64,000 bases of DNA from Aplidium turbinatum (lineage: Eukaryota; Chordata; Ascidiacea; Aplousobranchia; Polyclinidae): contig OU964925.1 in assembly GCA_918807975.1 (NCBI GenBank), positions 3,572,798 through 3,636,797 of the forward strand, given 5' to 3'. This document shows, in pieces, positions 43,315 to 53,413 of this stretch (position 1 is the first letter of the stretch; each line of letters opens with the position of its first letter). A program made the translations under genes and the position numbers. The notes under the pieces were generated by a model that worked only from the letters and a program-made list of their open reading frames with translations, was not told the DNA's origin and did no database searches.

Positions 43315-46300
43315 CCTTGGACAATGGACATGCAACCAATTGATTCGGGTAGATGCAGTATCGTGCTTTCCAACGTCAGTAAAATTGTCAAAAAAGCTTC
43401 ATCGAGCGGCTACGTTTGAACAGCGATTTCTCGTTTTGTAGATAACATATAAACGTGAAAGTTGTTAGGTTAATAAAACAAGACATACTCTTTTAATTTG
43501 TGTTGGTTTGGTATTTTTATTGTAAAAATTGAATTGCTGAGAATTGGTACAAAATAATAAAGTTTAAGTTACCCGCTACATAAATATAATGCCTACTTTA
43601 GATTGGCAATTAATCCACTCGGGTAGATGAAGCATAATGCCATCCAACGATAGGAAAATTGTTAAAATCCGAGCAGAAATGAGAAAGCTACAGCATATTT
43701 GGTGGAGGCACTATTCACAGATCGCATCAAACTGTGGGCGGCTTGTATTGAACACTCGAAACTGATCGCTTTGTGTTTGCATTGTTTTGGTAAAAAGCTT
43801 CGTCGAGCGGTTACGTTTGAACAACGATTGCTCGCTTTGTGGATTAGATATAAATGTGAAAGTTGTTAGGTGAACAAAGCAAGACATACTCTTTTAATTT
43901 GTGTTGGTTTGGTATTTTTATTGTAAAAAATGAATTGCTGAGAATTGGTACAAAATAGTAAAGTTTAAGTTAGCGCTACATAAATATAATGCCTACTTTA
44001 GATTGGCAATTAATCCATTCGAGTAGATGAAGCATAATGCCATCCAACGATAGGAAAATTGTTAGAATCCGAGCAGAAATGAGAAAGCTACAGCATATTT
44101 GGTGGAGGCAGTATTCATCGATCACAGCAAACTGTGGGCGGCTTATACTGAACCACGATCGAATCGCCTTGAAAAATGCATTGGAAAAAAGCTTCGTCGA
44201 GCGGTTACGTTTGAACAACGATTGTTCGTTTTGTGGATTAGATATAAATGTGAAAGTTAACATATGAATAAACCAAGACATACTCTTTTAATTTGTGTTG
44301 GTTTGGTATTTTTATTGTAAAAAATGAATTGCTGAGAATTGGTACAAAATAGTAAAGTTTAAGTTAGCGCTACATAAATGTAATGCCTACTTTAGACTGG
44401 CAATTAATCCATTCGGGTAGGTGAGGCATCATGCTTTCCAACGATAGGAATATTGTTAAAATCCGAGCAGAAATGAGAAAGCTACAGCATATTTGGTGGA
44501 GGCAGTATTCATCGATCACAGCAAACTGTGGGCGGCTTACACTGAACCACGATCGAATCGCCTTGAAAAATGCATTGGAAAAAAGCTTCGTCGAGCGGTT
44601 ACGTTTGAACAACGATTTCTCGTTTTGTAGATAACATATAAACGTGAAAGTTGTTACGTTAATAAAACAAGACATACTCTTTTAATTTGTGTTGGTTTGG
44701 TATTTTTATTGTAAAAATTGAATTGCTGAGAATTGGTACAAAATAGTAAAGTTTAAGTTACCCGCTACATAAATATAATGCCTACTTTAGATTGGCAATT
44801 AATCCATTCGAGTAGATGAAGCATAATGCCATCCAACGATAGGAAAATTGTTAAAATCCGAGCAGAAATGAGAAAGCTACAGCATATTTGGTGGAGGCAC
44901 TATTCACCGATCGCATCAAACTGTGGGCGGCTTGTATTGAACACTCGAAACTGATCGCTTTGTGTTTGCATTGTTTTGGTAAAAAGCTTCGTCGAGCGGT
45001 TACGTTTGAACAACGATTGCTCGTTTTGTAGATAACATATATACGTGAAAGTTGTTAGGTTAATAAAACAAAGCATACTCTTTTAATTTGTGTTGGCTTG
45101 GTATTTTTATTGTAAAAATTGAATTGCTGAGAATTGTTACAAAATAGTAAAGTTTAAGTTAGCGCTAAATAAATGTAATGCCTACTTTAGATTGGCAATT
45201 AATCCATTCGAGTAGATGAAGCATAATGCCATCCAACGATAGGAAAATTGTTAGAATCCGAGCAGAAATGAGAAAGCTACAGCATATTTGGTGGAAGCAG
45301 TATTCATCGATCACAGCAAACTGTGGGCGGCTTATACTGAACCACGATCGAATCGCCTTGAAAAATGCATTGGAAAAAAGCTTCGTCGAGCGGTTACGTT
45401 TGAACAACGATTTCTCGTTTTGTAGATAACATATAAACGTGAAAGTTGTTAGGTTAATAAAACAAGACATACTCTTTTAATTTGTGTTGGTTTGGTATTT
45501 TTATTGTAAAAATTGAATTGCTGAGAATTGGTACAAAATAGTAAAGTTTAAGTTACCCGCTACATAAATGTAATGCCTACTTTAGATTGGCAATTAATCC
45601 ATTCGGGTAGATGAAGCATAATGCCATCCAACGATAGTAAAATTGTTAAAATCCGAGCAGAAATGAGAAAGCTACAGCATATTTGGTGGAGGCACTATTC
45701 ACCGATCGCGTCAAACTGTGGGCGGCTTGTAATGAACACTCGAAACTAATCGCTTTGTGTTTGCATTGTTTTGATAAAAAGCTTCGTCGAGCGGTTACGT
45801 TTGAACAACGATTGCTCTTTTTGTGGATTAGATATAAATGTGAAAGTTAACATATGAATAAAGCAAGACATACTCTTTTAATTTGTGTTGGTTTGGTATT
45901 TTTATTGTAAAAAATGAATTGCTGAGAATTGGTACAAAATAGTAAAGTTTAAGTTAGCGCTACATAAATGTAATGCCTACTTTAGACTGGCAATTAATCC
46001 ATTCGAGTAGATGAAGCATAATGCCATCCAACGATAGGAAAATTGTTAGAATCCGAGCAGAAATGAGAAAGCTACAGCATATTTGGTGGAGGCAGTATTC
46101 ATCGATCACAGCAAACTGTGGGCGGCTTATACTGAACCACGATTGCAAAAATGAATTGCTGAGAATTGGTACAAAATAGTAACAGTTTAAGTTAGCGCTA
46201 GATCAATAATAATGCCTACAAATATTTAAAAATCAATTGGCTTTCCGCTTTTACTTCTATTCCGCGTTTTTGCACCCTTCCTACAAGTAGTTGCGTTTTT

Positions 46301-46363
46301 TTGCATGACGTCACAGATTTTTGTGACGTCACTAACCAAGGCGGCCGATCCTAAACCAGCACC

Positions 46364-46740
46364 CAAAACTTGTCCCATGTCTCCATGACCTGCCTTACGA
46401 TGAAAGACTAAAAAGACTAGACCTACCAACACTAACATTTAGAAGACTCCGAAATGACATGATTCAAACTTTCAAAAATCTTCAAAATTTTTATGATGTT
46501 AATGAAAAATAAATTTTTTCCTTACATGAAGGTGTCCACAACACTCGAGGTCACAAATTTAAATTAAAAGTCAGTACTTTCAAAACAACAAAGCGAAGAA
46601 ATTTTTTTCCGAATCGGATCGTAAATGAATGGAATAAGTTACCCGAGCAAATTGTCACAGCACCTAGTTTAAACAGCTTCAAAGCAAGACTGGATCACCA
46701 CTGGCGAAATAGAGAAGTTAAATTTGACCCAATTGAGTAG
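46364..46740 (+). CDS. LINE ORF2 C-terminal part, displaced by the foldback element
   Basis: It translates as KLVPCLHDLPYDERLKRLD, LPTLTFRRLRNDMIQTFK and, further on, RNFFPNRIVNEWNKLPEQIV to a TAG near 46740. This is the usual C-terminal tail of CR1/L2-type ORF2. One TAA interrupts it near 46512. Compared with relatives about 25 codons between LEYNNT and KLVPC are missing, presumably lost at insertion. Confidence 0.8.
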
Positions 46741-47109
46741 TCATATTTGGCAAGTACTGGCCGCCTCCACTAATGTTGACATTCAGTACATCTTGTAACT
46801 TGTACAGTATATAACGTATGTAGCCCATTATTGTATGATGTACCGGTATTGTATACCTATCTCTACTGACAGTTATATTCTATCTTATATGGTGTCTCCA
46901 GCCCCAGGTGTTTTTGTTTGATTTTAGTGTTATGCTGTGCCTTAAATAAGATATGTATCATCTCTGAGGTAGTATTGACTCGTTTTTCTTGGTGTTTTGT
47001 CTCTTGTTTATGACTTCCTTGTTGGTATTCTATTTCGTTTTTTTTTTATTTATTTAATATTGATACGTAAGTTATGAAGGTGAAAAAGCACTGCTGTGCT
47101 TGCAACACC

Positions 47110-47560
47110 ATTATTACTATTATAACACATATAGCACAATACCAGCACTTTACATAATACATTAACAATTGATTGAATCTTTATCCTCGGACTAGGAAAA
47201 TAACACAGGGCAACATAAAAAAACTGTGTAGAAAAATAAGCGGATGATACGTTTCAGGAGTGATCAAAATAAAACTTAACTTTCCTACAAAATAAAACTT
47301 TAAAATAGTACGGTGTCGGTATGGTACATAATACAGCAGTGCAAAAAAATCGTAGTAATTTTTTGTACCTTGATGGGCAGACTTTATGCCTATTTTGGCA
47401 AAATTTAAAACGTCCTCATAATTTAATTTTGGCTGTGGTTATTTTAATCTACCGGCCGCTTTTGGCCATCAGGTCAGATACCTCAACCTCATCCCTTTCC
47501 CTCTGCTCTTCCTCTCCCAATCTTCCTATACAACATGACGTCATCAATTAGGCTCAACTA
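47110..47560. other. LINE 3' flank, nothing else recognised
   Basis: AT-rich sequence following the LINE 3' end. A stretch near 47170-47200 (AATCTTTATCCTCGGACT) also occurs near 17516-17535, so an unnamed low-copy repeat is present. Confidence 0.35.
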
Positions 47561-47564
47561 TTCC

Positions 47565-47935
47565 AGGAGTCTATATGGAGGGTGCTTAGAAGAATGCTTA
47601 GAAGAATGCTTAAAATTTCATGGAAGGATAAAATCACAAACAAAGATGTACTGTCCAGAATACAAACCAACATGGAAGTTCTACAAACCATAAAATCAAG
47701 AAAATTGAAATATTTTGGCCACATGATTCGCAATAATTCTATTCAAAGACAACTACTAGAAGGAAAAATGAACGGCAAACGAAATAGGGGCAGACCAACA
47801 AGAATTTGGAGACTGGTCAGGACTTAACTACAAAACTGCAGTAGAAAAATCTTACAACAGAGAAACTTGGCGTCTCATTACCTCCAACCCTCGACGAGAG
47901 GAAGGAACTTAATGTTGATGATGATATGGAGGGTA
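47565..47935 (+). mobile_element. RTE-type LINE 3' fragment
   Basis: Translation gives RRMLKISWKDKITNKDVLSR, KSRKLKYFGHMIRNNS and GKRNRGRPTRIW, followed in a shifted frame by the WSGLNYKTAVEKSYNRETWR tail. This is the standard C-terminus of RTE-clade reverse transcriptases. It ends in a GATGATGAT-type tail typical of RTE elements. It is strongly 5'-truncated. Confidence 0.8.
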
Positions 47936-47944
47936 AAGTTAGAT

Positions 47945-48120
47945 AATAAGTGGTACATTATGTTTTTATTTCTGACCATCACAATGAAAAACAATATATG
48001 CCAAACATAGCAGAGATCTAGAAAAAAGTAGAAACGAAAAAACGCGGACGTTATAACGTGCATGATATCAAAGCAGGAAATCAGTTTAAAATATGGCATG
48101 GTCGCAACACTTTAATAGGA
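47945..48120. mobile_element. Fragment of the 35.3-37.1 kb hairpin family
   Basis: Words such as CACAATGAAAAA, AACGCGGACGTTATA and ATCAGTTTAAAATATGG match 36440-36580 in order. Only one arm is represented. Confidence 0.7.
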
Positions 48121-48453
48121 TTTTTCAAAATTTAAAAAAAAAGCAATGAGAGAAAAAAGGGAAGTGAAATTTTTTTTAACCATTTGTATGAGTAAAACAA
48201 ATAAAAAACGTTTCTTTTAACAAATCTGTGAAAGCAATTTTTGAATTGTTTATTCTATCGCAGAGTTGCCACATTCCACGAATTTGGCTTTTTTTTAAAT
48301 TAACTCTTTAAAATGCATATAATCAATATTTTTCATATATTGTAACTTTACCAGATGCAACCATATTCACCATTGTTCAATACATGTTCTATACTTGTTT
48401 AATACTCGTAATGTGGCGGATTCAAACTCATCCGCTACAGTCCTTATTTTTAT

Positions 48454-49100
48454 CAGGGCCGGATTTACCAGTAGGCAGAGTAGGCAGTTGCCTAGGGCGT
48501 CAAATTATTGGGGGCGGCAAAATATACGAATATTATGAAATATATAATAATTCACAAAAGATATATTCAGATGTATAGCAATTAATAAATATGTTATCAC
48601 ATTACACACATTTATAAACAGTGCGGCAAGTCATGTATGGCAAGTCATCGCCCTAGAGTACTTTACGCTTGATTGGTTTTCAACAATATGTGCCGCTTAG
48701 CGCTTCTTTTAGTTATCTGTATCGCTTAGTATGGAGGACTAGGCTTTGTCTGTGCAATTTTTATTAATCTTTGTTCGGTTTGTTTCACTGTTAGTAAATT
48801 TGCAGAAGCCTAGAAAAAATGTTTTTAGTCAATGTTATGATGATGGAAAAGTTGCAGGCTATTTTGTGTACTTGCCTTGATGCTTAAAGTATGTATGAGA
48901 CTAGTACAAGCCAAAAAGTAAGACTAGTATACGAAAGAACTTTAGTTTCATGAAGTTTTATAAAAATGGCGACATTGAGGACAAATGAGAACAAGTGCCT
49001 GTGTTGTATCGAAAAATCGAAAAACACTATCAAAAATTTTTTTGGGGGGCGGCACTTTTCTCATCTGCCTAGGGCAGCACTTAGGCTAAATCCGGCTCTG
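48454..49100. mobile_element. hAT MITE
   Basis: The left end is CAGGGCCGGATTTACC and the right end GGCTAAATCCGGCTCTG, with inner GGGGGCGGCA words in inverse orientation (CTAGGGCGTC and CTAGGGCAGC nearby). The flanks ATTTTTAT and CCTTTTAT match at 6 of 8. The end type resembles the element at 231-1517. Confidence 0.85.
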
Positions 49101-49464
49101 CCTTTTATACTTGCTATGTTACGGACTACTTTCAGAATTATTTTCGCTACAACTTACTAAAATCCGCTACAAGTCATAAATAAATGCACACTTTATTATT
49201 TTTAATAGAAACAGGCCTTTTTTGTCTAATATTTTCCTTGTTTTGGCCTTTTTTGTATTATTTTGGCTTTAAGACCTTTTCATAGTCTGGCAACTTTGCT
49301 CTGTTAAGTATTGTGCCATTGGGCTCCGGAAAAACCTAGAACATCACACAACTCAGGCGAAAGAGAAATTGAAAAAAGAAAACTAATCGGAAAAAATGAT
49401 GGTTTGCGAAAATGAGAGAACTTACATACCTGGGACTGGTATATAAGTCCCCCCCACCCCCACC

Positions 49465-49736
49465 CAGTCGAGAGCCTGCATGTTCGACTCCAGCCACCGG
49501 CACTTGCTGTTGTTTCTCTGGGCAAGAAACTTTACGATAATTGCCTCTACCTAGTGATCGATTTCGAGTAATGGGTAGTACCAAATTTAAGTCATAAGTA
49601 GAGTAGACAACCGGAAACAGACATTGCCGTCGGCTGCAGCGTGGGTCAGGTGTACGTCGGAAGGCGTACACCGATGCATAGCGCTCAAGTCCGCTTTCCC
49701 GCAATGCAGGATAAAGATAAACAAACAAACAAACAG
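49465..49736 (+). mobile_element. tRNA-derived SINE, copy 2
   Basis: It starts within the tRNA-like head at GCATGTTCGACTCCAGCC (B box) and continues with the same body as 35805-36096, ending in GCAATGCAGGATAAAGAT and an AAACAAACAAAC tail. The A box is missing. Confidence 0.85.
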
Positions 49737-49939
49737 GACTCAATGGTCATGGCTCTTCCGCCTTAGTTGTGTAATGTTCTAAGCGTTACCGTGGGCTACG
49801 TAATGAAAAAATCTAAGGCGCTGTTATGGTTATAAATCGGCCTAGTAAGCAAAAGTTTGAGCCAAATGTTGGCTTTACACTGTTATCCTGGCTAGATAGA
49901 CTTTGGCATAAAACAGGATATGTGAGATCTAGGCTATAT

Positions 49940-51385
49940 TTGACTGAATCCCATAATTCACTGAATCACTCTGAATCCCATAATTTCTTCACAATTGACG
50001 AACTATACACAATAGAAACTGCAAAATTTATGTTCAAACTCAAACACAATCACTTACCCCAATGCTTTAATTCTTTATTTCAACTTAATAACAATTTGCA
50101 CTCAATATCAACCAGAAGCAACAATCACTTTTACCTCCCCTACTTCTCCAAAAGCTTGACTCAACAATCCATTCAGTTTAGTGGAGTTAAAGTGTGGAAC
50201 CATCTCCCGAAAACCATCACTGAAATTGAAACCTTTTCAATATTTTGCAGTAACTTGAAAAAGCACTTGCGTTTTGAAAATTAACCTCTAATAACATATG
50301 CTGTAACTCTTTAATTATCTGACTGTATTATTGATTGTTGCACCATATCCTGGTATAGCATGCCTTTCCTAATGCCACTTTTGTAAATTTATCCTACATA
50401 TCATATATTACTATATTATACATTAACATATCTTAGGCTACTATACGTATATCTTATATATTACACCCGACCGGATAAGGCTGATGATTAGCCTACTGTC
50501 TTTACTCTTCCATGAATAAGCTACTATACCATTTTGTATAATTTAATATTTGCCAGATAAGAATATATCACTATGTTACTACCAGCTTGCATCTAACTAC
50601 TCCCTGATTATTATAAGCTATTATGTTCGTTCAGAGGATCGCTTGACTTTTCGTAAGATTATTATTTAGGTTGGTTTGGAAAAGATGCTTGAAACAACTC
50701 AGACACTAGCCTACATCCTTCATCGGCACTACCAAAGAATCTCCACCTCTCATTAGCGATACCAAAAACACTCCATCCCTCATTGACGCTATAAAAGATG
50801 ATTCAACTCTTATTAGAAATACCAAAAACACGCTGTTATATCATCATGCTTCTTATGCTCTTACATGCGCAGGAAATTAATTTAAAAAACAAAGCTTTTT
50901 TAACTATTTTATCTTGATAATGAGCTGCCATATTATGTATTTGTTCTGCAATATATAGGCTACTTAATATCGTTGCTGCGAACACTTTATTTCTGTATGA
51001 AATCTGTAAATAGTCCTTGTTTTGATAGTCCGTTACGTAATTTCAATATGTGTGTGTAACTGTGTATATTAGTTTGTTTTTGTGATGTTGGGTTCAGTCG
51101 TGTTCTCATTGCTTTAAGAATTGGCGCTCCAGTTGTTCCAGGAACGAGGAGGCGACTGATTCTTAACTAATTCATCAACTTATTTTAAAGTATCAGGTTT
51201 GGTGGCCGTGCTTAACTATATTTCTTGATGCATATACCGCAATATTAGATCCTTCCATGCACGTCTTAAACCATTAAGGTTTTACCACCTTTTCCTTTTG
51301 TTAGTTTTGTTACTGTATTTCTTTTTCACAATATCATTTCTTTTGCATTCTGACAAAGAAAAATAAGTTGAATTGAATTGAATAC
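49940..51385 (+). mobile_element. 5'-truncated LINE: ORF2 C-terminus and long 3' UTR
   Basis: The open frame to 50284 contains FTIDELYTIETAKFMFK, NHFYLPYFSKSLTQQSIQF and KVWNHLPKTI. These are C-terminal signatures of a CR1/L2-like reverse transcriptase, distinct from the LINE at 37.2 kb. About 1.1 kb of 3' UTR follows and ends in a TTGAATTGAATTGAAT tail. The same 3' end is found at 4252-4353. Confidence 0.75.
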
Positions 51386-51625
51386 TGGCTTAGGCTAAGC
51401 TACTAGGCCTACAGCAGTAAGTAGCTGTTTCTGGTGTTCTCTAATTTTAGCCGCATTTTTGCCCGTTAGTGTGTAAAAGCTACCTTTAATAAGTTAATAG
51501 CTGTTTACCTGCTCACAAATTTCATACAAATATTACCCTAAAAGTGTTTCCAGAAGCACTATACCGGTAAACATTATTTGAGTGTAACTTTGCAAAAAAT
51601 TTCCGGGGGAGGCATGCTCCCGGAC

Positions 51626-52352
51626 CAGTGCCGGTCTTAGGGTATTTCGGGCCCTGTGCGGAATATGCGTTGCGGGGCCCAATGACAATGATCCAATTCA
51701 GTAGCGTAGCTAGGTATTTTGAACGGGGAGGGGGGATGGTTTGACGGTCGTCAGGGAAGCTTGACGGCGTGATCGCCAAAGACGACACTCAGCGGCGGGG
51801 GTCTGGGGAGCCTCCCCAAGAAAATTTTGAAAAATTACTTTGAATTTGGGGCATTCTGAGAGCATGTTTAACAAAAATTTGGGTATGAATATTACTGTAA
51901 AATGGTGCTGTCCAGTGGCATAGCAAAAGGATAAGATCATTCTTTCTTTGGCATTTTTCGCAAATAAAGCTATGTCTCTATGTTGAGTCTGGATGCAACC
52001 TATATCGTCCCATGAAAAATTTGTACCCTGAAATCGGAGTAACAAAATAAAAATTTCGACCTATTTCGTCCCCTGAAAAGATCGAAAGAAATTTTGAAAT
52101 GTTTGCGGCAACTCCGATCAGCGACTTCGGCTCTGTTGTTTTTTCTCTCTCGATTTTTTCAGGGTACGAAATGTTCAGGGGACAAAATAGGTTGCACCCG
52201 TTGAGTCTCTATGTTTTCTTGTTGCTAATTCTTTTGTTGAATTTTTCCATCGGAAATTACAAAATTACTGCATTTTCTGAGTAAATTGCGGGCCCCCTAA
52301 TTTGCGGGCCCTGTGCGATCGCACGGTTTGCACACCCCAAAGACCGGCACTG
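51626..52352. mobile_element. hAT MITE with nested MITE
   Basis: The left end is CAGTGCCGGTCTT and the right end AAGACCGGCACTG, with GCGGGCCCTGTGCG words inside both ends. The flanks share CCCGGACC. A second hAT-like end, CAGTAGCGTAGCTAGG, lies inside near 51699, without a clear partner. It contains the MITE at 51991-52199. Confidence 0.82.
51991..52199. mobile_element. MITE of the GGRTGCAACCTAG family, copy 3 (short)
   Basis: The ends GGATGCAACCTA and TAGGTTGCACCC are flanked by GTTGAGTCT at 51982-51990 and 52200-52208. It is only 209 bp, with a single GCGGCAACTCCGATCAGCGA module, and more diverged than the other two copies. Confidence 0.85.
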
Positions 52353-53413
52353 CCCGGACCCCCTAGAAAAACACGTGCTATCGGCACGCTCTAATCCTCC
52401 AAGAGTTTTATTGCTTCCCTTGCTCAACCCACCAGGATATGCCACTGGTTGTCCCGCAAATACGATGCTCCAGCGCGTGTCCCAAGCGTTTAACTAGTTC
52501 TGCTTGAACTTGCCAAGAAATCTCAAATTTTCTTGCTCTATATTTGCTAGTGCTATGAACTCATATACTTTTATTATAAACCATCAGATGTAAACGGAAC
52601 AAGTCAAACAACTTTACAGCAATATAAACATAAACATATTTGTTGTGATGGTCTGACACAACACGATTTTCTTAACGCTGCAACTGGCTACATTTATTTT
52701 CAGAGAGGCACGTAGCCTACTGTTTAACGCATAATTTTATTTTAAAGCTAAAATTGTCTATTTTATATAAAATCTTTTTTTTTATTTGGTGATACCTACA
52801 CTTTGCCAGAGGTTAGTGATCAAAATACAAAACAGAAAGAGTTCAAATGAAATTTCGGTATTTAGGATTTCTGTTCATGTCGGTGCAAAAACGAGCACGG
52901 TAAAATCATACGTAGACTACATTTATAAGCACCTGAGCTCAATTATGGCAAAGTGTTCTAATAAGTTGTTGGCATTTTCAAGATTTTTTTTTGGGAAAAA
53001 TTGAACAAGATCTAGCCTATCAACCGACATCTTACTATTTGTACTTTTGTAGCCTAGGTTATGATAATAAAACACTCAACTGGAAGCATTGTGTCTCAAT
53101 CAATACACAGAGTGTCACCACCGTTAGTGCAATAGTGTTGCTTTTACAGATGATTCGTTTGAACTTGATGCCCAGGCATAACAAACCCTACTTCTGACTA
53201 AGGTTAATGTTTTCTACTGTAAGTGGAACAGATCAAAATCAACACGATATTTACATGTTTATGAAACTTTGAAAATAATTAATCCCATCATAAATTACTT
53301 CTGTGGTTCCGGGCTTTGGGGGAGTGGGCGCATTCCCACCGACAGTCAACGCCTCCTATTGGCGAACGTGACCTGCTGTCTTCTTATCATTGTTCAGTGT
53401 CGAACAAGGATCA
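52353..53413. other. Downstream flank and probable 3' UTR of the ADAMTSL5-like gene
   Basis: The part next to 53414 is the expected 3' UTR of the minus-strand gene. No clear polyadenylation signal close to the stop could be chosen. A hAT-like fragment ending ATATGCCACTGG is near 52432-52448. Nothing else was recognised. Confidence 0.4.

Larger units (their letters stand above)
42016..46200 (+). repeat. Right arm tandem array of ~400-bp units
   Basis: Reverse complement of the left-arm unit. Boundaries (AGTTTAAGTTAGCGCTAC or the variant TTACCCGCTAC) lie near 43568, 43967, 44362, 44757, 45158, 45552 and 45951. The innermost unit is split by the hAT. The order outward is partial, B, A, A, B, A, B, A (short). 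Most B units are followed by the CCCGCTAC junction variant or preceded by it, hinting at growth by dimers. Type A units hold a 67-codon plus-strand and a 101-codon minus-strand open frame; B units break the former early. Confidence 0.9.
40025..46363. mobile_element. Foldback transposon with satellite-like arms (6.3 kb)
   Basis: Perfectly mirrored ends GGTGCTGGTTTAGGATCGGC and GCCGATCCTAAACCAGCACC begin terminal inverted repeats of about 200 bp that differ at only a handful of positions. Inside each terminus lies a tandem array of a ~395-400-bp unit: four units on the left (40190-41715) and about seven on the right (42016-46190) in opposite orientation, with a ~300-bp unique spacer (41716-42015). 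A hAT (42067-43314) has inserted in the innermost right-arm unit. The organisation resembles foldback elements (Drosophila FB, sea urchin TU, Galileo). No transposase was found. No target duplication: the LINE flanks are AACAACACC and CAAAACTTG, and LINE codons are missing at the junction. Confidence 0.88.
37150..47110 (+). mobile_element. CR1/L2-group LINE, split by a 6.3-kb foldback element
   Basis: ORF1 tail (37329-37607), ORF2 (from 37559) and, after the insertion at 40025-46363, the ORF2 C-terminus and 3' UTR (46364 to about 47110). Apart from the insertion, about 25 codons lost at the junction and one stop in the 3' part, the copy is well preserved. The 5' boundary next to the hairpin element and the exact 3' end are approximate. 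Confidence 0.85.

Noticed and set aside
49336-49743. 135-codon minus-strand frame as a gene
   Set aside because: It covers the SINE at 49465-49736; the same peptide appears in the copy at 35816-36052.
51912-52448. A further hAT from CAGTGGCATAGC to ATATGCCACTGG
   Set aside because: It would overlap, not nest with, the element 51626-52352, and no target duplication supports it.
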